Below the pieces are notes generated by a model. The model was not told where the DNA came from. It searched no databases and worked only from the letters and a program-made list of their open reading frames with translations. DNA of 64,000 nucleotides from Isochrysis galbana (lineage: Eukaryota > Haptophyta > Isochrysidales > Isochrysidaceae), in assembly GCA_018136815.1 (NCBI GenBank), contig CM030944.1, positions 2,333,834 through 2,397,833 of the forward strand, read 5' to 3'. A program made the position numbers and the translations under genes. Of this stretch, positions 1-10,800 are shown piece by piece; position 1 is the stretch's first letter, and each line of letters begins with the position of its first letter.

Positions 1-276
1 CAGTTTGTTGTGGTGACGGGCGTGTGCGCCTTCGCATACACTCTTGCCTGGCCTCTTGAGACGCTGAAAAATTGCGCACAGGCTGGTTTGCCAAAACCAG
101 GCGCAAGTTTGGCGGAGCGGCTCCATTATTTGGGTGGCCCACGCGGACTGTATCGGGGGGCGGCGCCGGGGATCTTGTGCGGTGGGTTGCGGAATGGTTG
201 TGCAATGATGGCAATGAATGGTATAGCCAACCCACTCATCACAAAGCTTGGACTTCGTCAAGACGCTCGTCGATAG
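1..276 (+). CDS. Mitochondrial carrier family protein, C-terminal part
   Basis: The reading frame is open from the first base of the window to a TAG at 274-276, so only the last ~91 residues are present. The segment WPLETLKN matches the mitochondrial carrier signature P-x-[DE]-x-x-[KR] at the end of an odd-numbered helix. It is followed by an amphipathic stretch, then GGPRGLYRG (the carrier G-x-LYRG turn) and a last hydrophobic helix with small residues. The family exchanges metabolites across the inner mitochondrial membrane. The substrate cannot be told from one repeat. The gene starts to the left of the window, and bases 1-3 (CAG) could be an exon edge. It uses TAG as a normal stop. Confidence 0.72.
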   Translation, partial: QFVVVTGVCAFAYTLAWPLETLKNCAQAGLPKPGASLAERLHYLGGPRGLYRGAAPGILCGGLRNGCAMMAMNGIANPLITKLGLRQDARR

Positions 277-887
277 CTGAGATAGTAACAACAGCTTGAG
301 CAGCTAGAGTGACCATAACTTCTGTGCTCATGAAAAAGGTGCAACCTGACATTCTCACGTCGGACACTTAATGCATGAAAGTAGATAGCAATGAAGAGAT
401 ACCGGCCGGGTGGCCGACTAATCACACGCAGGGGTTGCGCATTGAGCAAGCCGCCGCGCCCGCGCATGCGCATGTAGCATGCGACGTGGTGCTCGCTCCT
501 CTACGCCATTGCCGTCGGATGTTCGAAGGCATTTGTTGTTGCCCGGCCTACTTGCATTGGGGCATTCAGATCGATGCCACGGGCCTTACTCTTCGGAAAT
601 GCGACTGACTTGGCTGTAACCACCCATGCAGACCTGTGCAGACAGCCGGTATGAAGGATCGACGCTCTCCAGGACGGCGAGCGGAGCTTGACTTGGTGGT
701 GGTCCAGAGACGCTTGGCATTTGGCAGTTGTCAGGCGTCGACCATAGAAAGAGACGACGTATTCGTGCCAGCCTCCATTTCTCAAGGTGTAGGGCCTGCA
801 GGGGCAGGGGCATCTCCACCCGCACCTTCATGTAGCATCGGCCAGCGGCTGAGCTACAGTGCACAGTTTCCATATTCCTAGCTAGTT
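277..887. other. Intergenic, no gene recognised
   Basis: Short open frames occur on both strands but none has recognisable protein character. The stretch presumably holds the 3' UTR of the carrier gene. Element 1 begins abruptly at 888. Confidence 0.5.
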
Positions 888-2075
888 TGTCGCATTCATC
901 CTAGATGATGCGATTTCCAGGCTCTTGTTTCCAGGTCCTTCGCCGTGCGGCCACACGGTGAAGCTCAGGTACATCTAGGTTGGTAGGGTTCGTCCCTAGC
1001 AATCTAGAATTCGAGTTCTCGTTTCGTTCCTTCTAGCCTGTTTGTCAGGTCTAGATTCCAGGTTTCCTCCTTTCGGGTAATCTTTACCTAAAGGAGCCAG
1101 GTCGCCTGTTGCTCGCTGCGCGCTTGTCTCAGGCTCTCAGGTTACCTTGTGAAGGCTTGTTTAGCTTCTTGCAAGGCTTGTTGTTTCTTGTTGGGTTCCG
1201 GTTCTTTCTTGGGACTTGCTGACTTTCGTTGTTGTCCAGGCCTGTTCTTCGTAGGTTCTGCTTGGCCTGGTTAGGGTTTCGTTGAATCCCCGCGTTTGGC
1301 GTTTGGCGTTGGCGTTCGGAAATTTCCTCTCACATTCCCTAGGTCCGCTACCCTTGGCTTGTAGGTCCTTGCTTCTTTCTTCTCGGTCAAGGTTTTGGCG
1401 AGCAAGTCGGTTGCTCTATCCGCTCGAGATTTGAGGTTTAATTTGCCATCTCCCCTTGGAGATCGGTGTAGGTTCGCTTCCTAGGTGAGGGAATCTTTCC
1501 CCTTGATGCAAGTTACATGCAAGCCCTTGGCCCCTTTGGTGTTTCTTCCCCTTGGTTGCTACTCAGGGTTGTTCGTTAGAAGCGTCTAGAAGGTTCACGC
1601 TCAACGGCAAGATTTATTCGGTCGTGAAGATATCTCGTCGCGATCTGTATCCAAAGTGATCGCCGTGGTCGCGCGACAGGACGCTCCCCTTCGGACTCTC
1701 CGCTACGTGGGAAGTTACAACGGAGACACGCTCCGGCCGTCGCTGCGGAGTCTCTCTCTCTCTCGCTCTCTCTCTCCGTCTCTCGCGACGTGTTTGAGTT
1801 ATCGGTGATTTGGGGTCGCGGTTGCTTGATAATTTGCTTGGTTTGGGTGAATGATTCCGGTGTGTTCGTGGGTCGGTGTATCCTGTTGTTCTCAGCTCCG
1901 TTGTCCGTCGTTGTTCGCTGCGTCGCTGCACTCAAGCAGCCTAGGCTCCCTCCCTGAGGGAAGAGTTCTTTGTAGGTCTAACAATCTCTTAAAACCCAAC
2001 ACACTAGGGCCGCTAGGAGCGCCTCGCCGCCCCACAGCCCTTCGTTCGCCGTTCGTTCCCCGTCCAGACACCCAA
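888..2075 (+). repeat. 5' LTR and untranslated leader of element 1
   Basis: This begins TGTCGCATTCATCC. Its first 146 bp equal 12818-12963, and the whole stretch is repeated with scattered differences at 51364-52549. The right LTR edge cannot be placed because the 3' LTR runs into the gap, and no clear tRNA primer-binding site was found. A CT-rich microsatellite lies at about 1750-1785. An ATG at 1851 opens the gag frame early, but the homologous codon 7 after that ATG is TGA in the 51-52 kb copy, which argues that translation starts at 2076. Confidence 0.8.
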
Positions 2076-4793
2076 ATGGGGTTGCCCGACCCAGTCCAGA
2101 ATTTCATTCACCCGACTCCCGGTGGGGAGGAGGGCCAAAGCGCCGCGCTAGCCGCCGGTGCTGCTCGCGACGGAGTGGCTCAGAGCCCTCCGGCTCCGCT
2201 CGACTCGACAAGCACGAAATCTAAGCTCACGTCCTCGGCCGCAGAGGAGGAACCCCTCAGGGAACCTTCTCTGCCCACTGCAGCTTCTGTTCCCGAGGGG
2301 TTCCCGAGTGATCCCACGACCACTGAGGCTGCGCCAATGCCACCCATCACTCCGGCTGCTATCCCCATGATTGGCTCCGACCAGCTCGTGTCGGATGGTG
2401 AGCCTCCGTCCGCTGCCTTTGTCACCCACCGGGTGCAATTACAGCGGGCCATGGTGGGGCATGACCCTCTCCCGCATGAAGCCAACTTCAGCGTCGCTGA
2501 GTTGGCCAATGAGGTGGAGGAGGGTCCCCTCCCTCTGATTCAATTTGACCCGCCTCCTCACCTTCGAGATGATGAGTCTGAGGTGGGTGAAGCTGAGGTG
2601 ATCAGCTTCCGAAGCCCCGCCTACCGGGACTATGCCCCGCCGTCATCAAAAGGGGTCCTTGATCAAGAGATCACCCCGATCGAGACGGCCGCGGCGCGTC
2701 AGGATGCGGAAATGGCAAGGCTTCAGGCGGAGACCAACACCCTAAAAGGGGCTGTGGAGCGCCTACACTCATCCCTTGCCGCGGCAGAGGCGAGGGAGGG
2801 GCTTCTCCGGGATCAAGTTGAAGCAGGGTTCAAAGCCCTGACTCAGCTACTCCAAGCCCGCCAAGAGCCCGCTTCAAGTCCGTCGATGGATCGGACCGAG
2901 GCGGCTGCGGATTCTTCTAGGCCGGTTCAGAGGGAACCACCCATGGGCGAGCCTCCTGCTCTAGACCCAAAGGGCCACAGCTCTCCGGCTTCTAGGGTTC
3001 CACGGTCGGCGTACCCGACCTCTAAATCGGAATCCCGCCGCCAGGACCAAAGCCCTTACCGGGGCCCGACCCCGATGGTGCCACTTCGCCACCCTCGTGA
3101 CCCCTGCCTCGCGGTGGGGATGGATGAGCGAGAGGCAGTTGTAAGCGAGTGGAAAAATCTCCTCGCCCTGCCTTCACGCGATCTGGCCGCCCTTTACCGC
3201 GACTCCGACGAGCACGAGCTCATCCACACCATTTTGAAGAGCAACCTCTCCCTGGCGGGCAACGTTTGGCATTGCCGAATTTTCATGGAGGAGGACCACT
3301 TGCTCAAATGGGTGCGTAGCCGCTTCTCAGCCGAGCAAACCCTTCACCATCAGGTCAGGATGGGCAAAGAGCTTTCGGAGCTCCGCTTCCCAAAGGCCCT
3401 CGCCTCCGATAACGTTCAAACCGCGGCGACAGCCTGGAACGAATTTCGGCTAACTCTCATCAAGCCGTTGGAGCGGGCACTAGCGCTCGGCTGCGATCAT
3501 CGCGAAATATTTACCTCCCTCCTCGCGGCAGCCGGAGCCAATTCCAGCGGCAATTCTCGCATCTTCGCCTTCCTCCTCGATCTAGTGGAGGACCGCGCCC
3601 TCGCTCTCAATCCTGTCCTCGCTGCTGACGTCCTTCTTCGCAAATGCGACGGGACCTTCGCAAACGGGGCCGATGGTTTCGCGAAAGACTCGGCGTCGAT
3701 GGAGTGGGACCGCATGAGGGAGCGCGAGGCTGGCGCTGATCTATGTGAGCTCAGCAAGAATTTGGTTCGCGCCTACATCCGCAAGCTTGGCGATTCCGCG
3801 GTTGACTCCACCAACGTGTGGGATCATCCAAACATGGCCCATGAGATCAACCAGAGGTTCGAAGAAATCATCCGGAACGATAAGGTTGATCCTCAGCGCG
3901 GCGTCGATAATGCTATTAAATTTGCGGAGGTGCTCGCGGAGACTCGTTTCCGCGTAGAGAACCACGAGCTAGGTCGGTCGGCGCTCTCGTGCGTCAACCT
4001 CTGCCAACGGTACCTCAGCCCTTACGAGCAGGCTCGGGTGAAGCGTCATCAATCCCGGCCCTCGACGAAGCAAACCGTGGCTAGCGTACGCACTAAAGCC
4101 TCAGGCGAGGCAAAGAACGAGACTTCCTCGTCCCAGAAGACCGCTTCGACCACGGACATGGTTGCCGCCGTGCAGGCGGCCGTCCAAGCTACCGTGGCGG
4201 AAGCTCTTCGCGGACAGGGACATTCGCCTGCTTCGAAGCCTGATTATCGGGCTGCTGCACCGCCGGCAAGTTACCACTCCAACTCACCGTTGCCGGCTAT
4301 ACTGACCGATCCACCGGGTCGAAAGGGAGGCTCGTCTCGGCCGCCCAGCCGTCGCTGCGATCCGCCGGCGAACGGCCAAGGGCTACCGCCCGATTTGGGC
4401 GTATCCCGGTGGACGCCCGAGCTTTGGAATCGGGCCCGAGCCCGCTTCTGGGCCGTAGCAGGCTATGCCAAGCACCCAAGGGTCTCGGCGGCGCTAGCAA
4501 AGTGCCGACCGGCCGATAATTCAATGGAAACTCCACGAACGGACGATATCAATAGGGGAATCACCGAATGGACGAACGAAAACGGCTGTGCCTTCTGCGC
4601 TTTCCGACCTCAAGCTCCTCCTGGCACTCCATCCAGCGAAGCCTGGAAATATGGCACGGGAGACGGTGCTCACAACCCCGTCATCTGTCAGCCATATATC
4701 CGCTTTCTGTGTGAGGCTGGCTGCGGAGAGTGCGGATCGGACGAGCACATTCATAAGCTTCTTCGCTCGATGGTCCGGGTTAAGCCTCAGTAG
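2076..4793 (+). CDS. gag: Gag polyprotein of element 1
   Basis: 905 residues, starting at MGLPDPVQNF. The N-terminal third is Pro/Ser-rich and acidic, followed by a short coiled coil (about 2690-2860). A conserved capsid-like core (about 3130-4050) contains VRMGKELSE and ASDNVQTAAT and aligns with element 2 Gag. The C-terminus holds a conserved cysteine cluster (CAFCAF, then HNPVIC, FLCEAGCGEC) instead of a classic CCHC zinc knuckle. It probably forms the particle and binds element RNA. The upstream ATG at 1851 is in frame, but its frame is broken in the related copy at 52 kb, so 2076 is preferred. The frame ends in TAG and pol continues in the same frame. Confidence 0.85.
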   Translation: MGLPDPVQNFIHPTPGGEEGQSAALAAGAARDGVAQSPPAPLDSTSTKSKLTSSAAEEEPLREPSLPTAASVPEGFPSDPTTTEAAPMPPITPAAIPMIGSDQLVSDGEPPSAAFVTHRVQLQRAMVGHDPLPHEANFSVAELANEVEEGPLPLIQFDPPPHLRDDESEVGEAEVISFRSPAYRDYAPPSSKGVLDQEITPIETAAARQDAEMARLQAETNTLKGAVERLHSSLAAAEAREGLLRDQVEAGFKALTQLLQARQEPASSPSMDRTEAAADSSRPVQREPPMGEPPALDPKGHSSPASRVPRSAYPTSKSESRRQDQSPYRGPTPMVPLRHPRDPCLAVGMDEREAVVSEWKNLLALPSRDLAALYRDSDEHELIHTILKSNLSLAGNVWHCRIFMEEDHLLKWVRSRFSAEQTLHHQVRMGKELSELRFPKALASDNVQTAATAWNEFRLTLIKPLERALALGCDHREIFTSLLAAAGANSSGNSRIFAFLLDLVEDRALALNPVLAADVLLRKCDGTFANGADGFAKDSASMEWDRMREREAGADLCELSKNLVRAYIRKLGDSAVDSTNVWDHPNMAHEINQRFEEIIRNDKVDPQRGVDNAIKFAEVLAETRFRVENHELGRSALSCVNLCQRYLSPYEQARVKRHQSRPSTKQTVASVRTKASGEAKNETSSSQKTASTTDMVAAVQAAVQATVAEALRGQGHSPASKPDYRAAAPPASYHSNSPLPAILTDPPGRKGGSSRPPSRRCDPPANGQGLPPDLGVSRWTPELWNRARARFWAVAGYAKHPRVSAALAKCRPADNSMETPRTDDINRGITEWTNENGCAFCAFRPQAPPGTPSSEAWKYGTGDGAHNPVICQPYIRFLCEAGCGECGSDEHIHKLLRSMVRVKPQ

Positions 4794-4830
4794 GGGTCCG
4801 GCGGGGTCCCCGTCCTTCAAACCCTGGCGG
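4791..4830 (+). promoter_or_regulatory. Putative UAG stop-codon readthrough site between gag and pol
   Basis: Gag ends CAG-TAG-G at 4788-4794. Codon-by-codon reading from 4794 to 4959 shows no further stop, so gag and pol share one frame separated by this single TAG. The next bases are GC-rich and can pair (GGGG with CCCC around 4793-4812). Element 2, whose proteins have diverged clearly, has the same arrangement: CAG-TAG-G, then GGC-GGG at the same spacing and a fully open frame after it (17557 down to 16985). Gammaretroviruses use UAG readthrough in the same position. Host genes here also use TAG as a stop, so codon reassignment is unlikely. Confidence 0.75.
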
Positions 4831-7800
4831 AGAACATCGCGGGCGGTGGGCCCGAACGCCACCACCACCATCCCGATCCGATCCCTACGTCGCTTGGGGA
4901 GAAGAGCTGTCAACGCGGCGATTCTCCCCCTGTCTCTAGCTCCATTCAGTCTTCGACGGTGGGAGCCGCCTCGCCGGCTGAAGCCCCCGCCGGACGGCTA
5001 TCTCGGAAGCCGGAGTCGACACTTGACCCGGGCTCCTGGAAACAGGTTTGCCCCGGAGATAGTCGCGACCCGACTCTCCGAAATTCGTGTACGTCTACAA
5101 GTTCTTCTATTACTCCGCACGCTATTAGGATGTTAGGGGCCGATTCTCGCTCGCTGCCCCTCTTGGAATCTATTTCTACGGATACTATGCTGTCATCGGT
5201 TTCTTCTAACTCTCCTAGGTCTTTCGTCGCATCTTCATCCCTGGATTCACCCCCCGACGGCCCTGCCCAAGGGGGTGGGCTAGGTGGATTCGACGCGTCT
5301 TCGGTCTCTTCGTTTCGTAAACGAACAGTTGTGAAGCCCTCGAGGGCTGTCGACTCGGTATCATCTTCTGCTCTAGGTTCTATGGATAGGTCCGACGTGG
5401 CCGCTGCCGCGTACGAAAACGTTGTTGCTGCTTTACCTGTTTCTGCTCTTTCCCGGCGGGACCCCTCTGGAGACCTCTCTCCCAAGGGCCATAGCCGGAG
5501 CCGCTCTGCGGACGAATCGTCGTTGTCTACCGTAGGTTCTCGTGCTGTTGAGGCGGAGACTAGTGTCTCCTCTTCACCTCTCTCCCCGGTTCGTTATATT
5601 TCTCCGTCATCGTGTTCATTCTCTCGTCTCGAAGTTGCACCTGTTCTCGTTTCTGACCTGGTTCCCGACCCGGAAGGGTCGGCTTCCGGGGTCGATGAAG
5701 TTGAAGGTTCCAAGGGAGCTGCGGCTTTCCGCGCTCACGCCGTGGTCACTCCAGCCTCGGGAGACGCAGGGGCCGTCGATTACGATCCCACGTCGCGCAC
5801 CACATGGACGCCGGCGTCTCCTCTTTCTCTCGGCTCTCCGGAGGATCCCCATTCCAGGGATCGCCCGCCGGGGCCAACCCCCTTCAGGTCTAGCCCACCG
5901 AAACTTGAGGGCGACGACCCCCTCCCCCTGAATTCTACTGCCGAGGCCATCCACCGGATCGCCGTGGTTGGTTGTTCCTCGGCCGCCAAGTCTACTGAAG
6001 CTGCCCGCGCCCCTACGCGCGAGCTTCAAATGTTAGCCGCCTCCCGTGCCCGGGCTAGCGGTTCCTCCGTCATCTTGCCCCGCCATCTCGCCGAAGCTGC
6101 TCTAGCCTTGCGGCGGCCGGACGCGAGCACTCATGCATCGCCCTCTGCCGTGTTGCCGACGCATTTTGACGAGCTTTGCGCTGAGTTGGCAGCGATCCAC
6201 GACGCCGTGACGTTCGACGCGGCCGAGGGGATTCCTCCACCCCGCGTTCTAGTCGTCGGTGAAGCTAGCGGGGTCGTGTCTTCGATGTTCCTACTTGCCG
6301 GAGCGCACGTCGCGACGTGCGATCTACGACCGTCGGAGATCGACTACATTCCCCACTTCTGCGGAGATGCTCTTCACATTCAAAATCTCGGTTGGGACCT
6401 CGTGGTCGCGCATCCGCCGTGCACGTATTTGTCGGCGGTGAGTTGCCAGTGGCTCGATCGGGAACCGGGACGTCGCCAGGCTCTCGAATCCGCCGCTAGA
6501 GTCTTCCTCGCCATGGCAAGCGCCGACGCGCCTTTCGTTGCCGTCGAAAATCCTCGAATGCACGCGGAAGCCTCTGCCTTAGTCGGGGGGTTGCGACCGC
6601 GGCAGTTTGTGCAGCCGTGGCAGCACGGCACGGGCCATCAAAAGGCAACTGGCCTGTACCTGACGGCTTCACTCCCGCCCCTGCAGCCTTCGAAGATTGT
6701 CGAGGGACGTCTATCCGCGATGGCGGATCTATCGCCGTCGCCTCACCGTGGCGCCCTTCGCAGCCGCACCTATGTGGGCATTGCCGGTGCAATGGCGGCC
6801 CAGTGGATGCCAGTCTTGCGCCGTTATGCGCGCAAAGCCAAGGCGTCGCGTTCGCTCGACTTCACGGTGGACTGGGCAATTTCCCAAGCTGCTGCCAGCT
6901 TGAGAGAACGCCCTTCGCTCTGCTCGACCGGCTTCGAACTGGCTGAGCCGAGGACGGCTCTGGCTCGCTTCATGGAGGGGAGAGGCGAAGCAGCTTCTAG
7001 CTCTCACCTCACGCCTCCCAGCGGTTCGCCAGTGTCTGATTCGGTTGTCGTGATCTCAGACGCGGGCCCCGTTGCCGATGCGTCTCGCCTGCTTCATCGG
7101 AAGGACTCGGAAACCAACGCATCGCAAGACGGGACCGTGGCGGAAGTGGACTGCTTCACGCCGTGGGAGTGGCCCATGAAGGACCGCTCTACAACGCCAG
7201 GCCCTCCAAACACGGTGAAGAAGCGCCGCAGCAAGTGGCAGGTCTTCGACCGTGATGTAATTTCGGGGGTCCATCGGTGGCGGGATGTCACGCCTTCCAT
7301 CGCCCAAGAAATCGCTGAGCAAGCGGCAGCTGCGGAGCCGTCGGAACCTCCCATCTTGTCTCGACTGGGCTCTCAAGGCATCAATGCACTATCTCCGAGC
7401 GCCTCCTTCACGGCTGGCGACGAAGGAGTGGCCGAACCGACCGGTTCGGTCGTAGCCGAAAGGCCACTTGAAAACGGGGATGTTGGGCCCGACTCGGGAG
7501 AAGATGATACGCCCGAGATGCCAGAACACCGGAGCATGCAGACCCTCGAGACCAAGCCCTCCGACGCCGCCGACGGAGAAGGTACTCCACAGGCATTGTG
7601 TGGCGATGGGGCTGCCGCTAGGGGCCTCAGTGCGGCTGGTTTTTCCGAGTTGTCGAAGCTTCCGAAGACAGACTTGCAGAAGTCCCTGGAGAAGGAATGG
7701 TCACGCCAAATGGATCAACCTCGGCATCCGACGGACCGTCGAGGGCTAGGCTATGATGGCGTGCCTAACCCCTCTAATTCAGCAAAGGCATCCCCATACT

Positions 7801-10800
7801 CTTCAATACCATTCGTGCCGCAGACGGTGGCCGCCGCTATCGAGCGAGTGCCCCACGTCGATGAATCTTCTCCGTCCAGGCTAGCCTCCAATCCAACCAC
7901 CCTGTCACCCGGAGCCGGAACCTCACTTCCGGTGGAATCTATCGCGGACACTCCGCCGCCACTCTACCCTCGTCACTGCCTCTATGTCCGCGATCTCGTG
8001 GTCTGCCGTGCCGATGGCGACCGCGCAGCTCAAGGGTTCGTTCTCCCGGACGTTGCCCTCACGGTGAACAGCACCCTGGCTGACACTGGAGCGGGCCCGT
8101 CAGTAATCACCACTGCTCTTCTCGATCGACTACCTGAAGACGCTTGCGTCGAACGCGTATCGGACGCTACCGTCCCCAACCTACATGGGCCGGACGGCCT
8201 TCTTCTCATCACTAGGGGCCGGGCTAGCCTCGTCTTCTCCTTGTCCGGTCGCCTCTTCCGTCATTCGTTCGCGGTCATCGAAGGAAACGCGATGCTTCTG
8301 CTCGGGAACGATTTTTTGGCCGCCCACTCCGCTACCATTTCTCTCGACGCCGCGAGCTCGGAAGGAAGCCTCCGCCTCCGTCCGGCCTCTGGCGATGCAG
8401 AAGACTCTTCAAGAGTCCTTTCCGAATGCGTAGTCAGAGTTTCCACGGCGCCGCCCCCAGTCGCGGACTCCGGCTTCGTCGGAGCTATCTCGATGTCACC
8501 CGGTCAACCGCTGACTGTCGACTTTCTGGAGAGGTCGACGGCAACACGAGAGATCCCGGCTGGATCGGAGGGTGAGGCTGCTGCTGATGCTAGACAGCCA
8601 CTCTATACACCTCTCTTTGAGTCTGCCGACGAGTTTGCGGCCAAAGCTCCGGCGTCTACCTCGTCCGAATATCTTCTCTACACGGAGCAAGCGGTGACGA
8701 TTCCTGCCTTCCACCGCGCAACCATCTGGGTCAGGGTTCCGCTAGCTCTCCGAGATCATTCGGACTGCGCGATGCTAGTCGACCGCCTACCAAATCGCGA
8801 GGCTCTCGATTCGTCCCCTCTCGTAATGCCCACGGTGGTCACGCCCACGGACGATCACCGCATCGCGGTGACGATCGTCCACACCGGAGTCGATGCGCTG
8901 ACCCTGCCGTCTCTGCATCCGATAGCTTCGCTCCAGGTGCGTTTCAAGTTGCACCGGGGCTGGACTCCGACTGGAAGCGAGGGGGATGGTGACCCTGTCA
9001 CCGCGCTGAGCGAGGAGCAACGAGCCCTACTCGACTCAGCCACCATCGATCCGGACCGGCTTCTTTCCGACGATCAACGAGAAGAAGTACGCCAACTCTT
9101 GGCCCGGCGCATCAAAGCTTTCGCGTTGCACCCGGGGGCTCCAAACCATACGCACGTTCTCGAGGTGGAGTTGCCACTCAACCCCGGCGCTGTTCCTCAC
9201 CGGCATGCTCCGTCTAGAGTGGGCCGCGCAGGCGAGCTCATCATAGAAGAGGAGGTAGCCAAGATGGAAGCCGCCGGCATTATTCGCAAGTCAAATTCGG
9301 CTTGGGCTTCCCGAGTAGTCCTGGTCAGCAAGAAAGATGGCTCCGTTCGATTCTGCGTGGACTACCGCGACACGAACGCCAAGCTACGCGTCGAGGATAG
9401 CCCTCTACCCCTCATTGTAGAGGCTATTGATAGGCTAGCGTCCGGCCAAGGGCCGCTCAGTTCTCTCTTTTTATGTACTCTCGATTTAGCCTCTGGTTTT
9501 TGGGGCATCCCGATCAAAGAGTCGCACAAACATATCACCGCTTTCACTACCCACCGCGGCAAATACGAGTTCAACTTTCTACCGTTCGGCATCCAATCAG
9601 GTCCCTCCTACATGTGCCGCTTGATGGACATCGTTCTCGGTGCGCTAGCGTGGGAGATCTGCATGCCTTACCTCGATGATGTGGGCATCTGGTCAACGGG
9701 CGTGGGTCCTTCCGAAGAGGCCAGGGCACAAGCTTCGTTCGAGCAAATGCTTCACCGGCTAGACCTAGTTCTCGAGCGGCTAGAGTGGGCCGGCCTGACC
9801 TGCAAGATGTCCAAGTGTGTCTTCTTTGCCACCTCTACGGAGTACCTCGGTCACGTTGTCTCGAGGGAAGGTCTCAAGATGGACCCGAAGAAGGTCGCAG
9901 CTGTCGCCGACATCGACCCGTCATCCATCAACTCCTTGGAAGCGGTTCGATCTTTCCTCGGCCTTTGCTCCTACTATCGTCGATTCATTCGCCAATTCGC
10001 CGCTAAGGCTGCTCCCCTCACTGCTCTCACGCGGAAGGGCTGCGACGTGGCAAAGGAGTCCCAGTCCGAGGAGTGTCGCCGAGCTATCCAAGAGCTCAAG
10101 ACAGCGATCACTTCGGAGCCCGTCTTGACTCCACCCAGGGATGATCGGCCCTTCATCGTCAAGACCGATGGGGCTAGCAAGTTGGGCATCGCCGGCATCC
10201 TCTCGCAGCTAGGAGACGATAACCGTGAACGAGTCGTTGGGTACTACGCTCGCAGTCTCACCTCGGCCGAACGCCATTGGACGGTGACCGAGATTGAACT
10301 CTTGGCCGCCCTGGAATCCATCCGAAATTGGCGACCCTACCTTTGGGGGCGTCGGTTCAAGTTAGTCGTCGACCACTCCGCGCTGCGATGGCTGCATACC
10401 ATGAAGGATCAAGTATCCGGTGGGCCAGCCTCTCGGCTGACTCGGTGGGCTCTCAAGTTGGCTGAGTACCGGTTCGATGTCGAACATAAACCAGGAGCTG
10501 TTCATCAGGATGCTGACGGGCTGTCCCGGCTAGCATCCCTGGAGCCGGAACACGAAGACGAACCACTCGCCGGCCCAGCGTCGTTAGCGGTACGTGAGCC
10601 TGGCTCAGAGTCTCTAGCCGAGCATGAACGGTCTCATCCGGTGGCTGCCATCACGCGCTCCGTAGCTACGGCGCGAGGGCTTCAAGCCTTGGACCGATCT
10701 CGTCGTCGAGCCTCCGATTCCGGGCCCGCCATCAAGTCCAGTTATTTGGCTCCGGGTACGCCGACTTCCGAAGAGATGAGAGCGGCCCTGGCGGAAGATC

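Noticed and set aside
1576-1935. - strand open frames in the element 1 leader (also at 52045-52404)
   Set aside because: They are conserved only because the DNA is the same LTR/leader repeat, and the composition (Arg, Ser, Glu from a CT microsatellite) is non-protein-like.
4788-4796. UAG reassigned to an amino acid in this organism
   Set aside because: The carrier gene and the tail-fibre-like gene both end in TAG at sensible protein ends, so TAG works as a normal stop.
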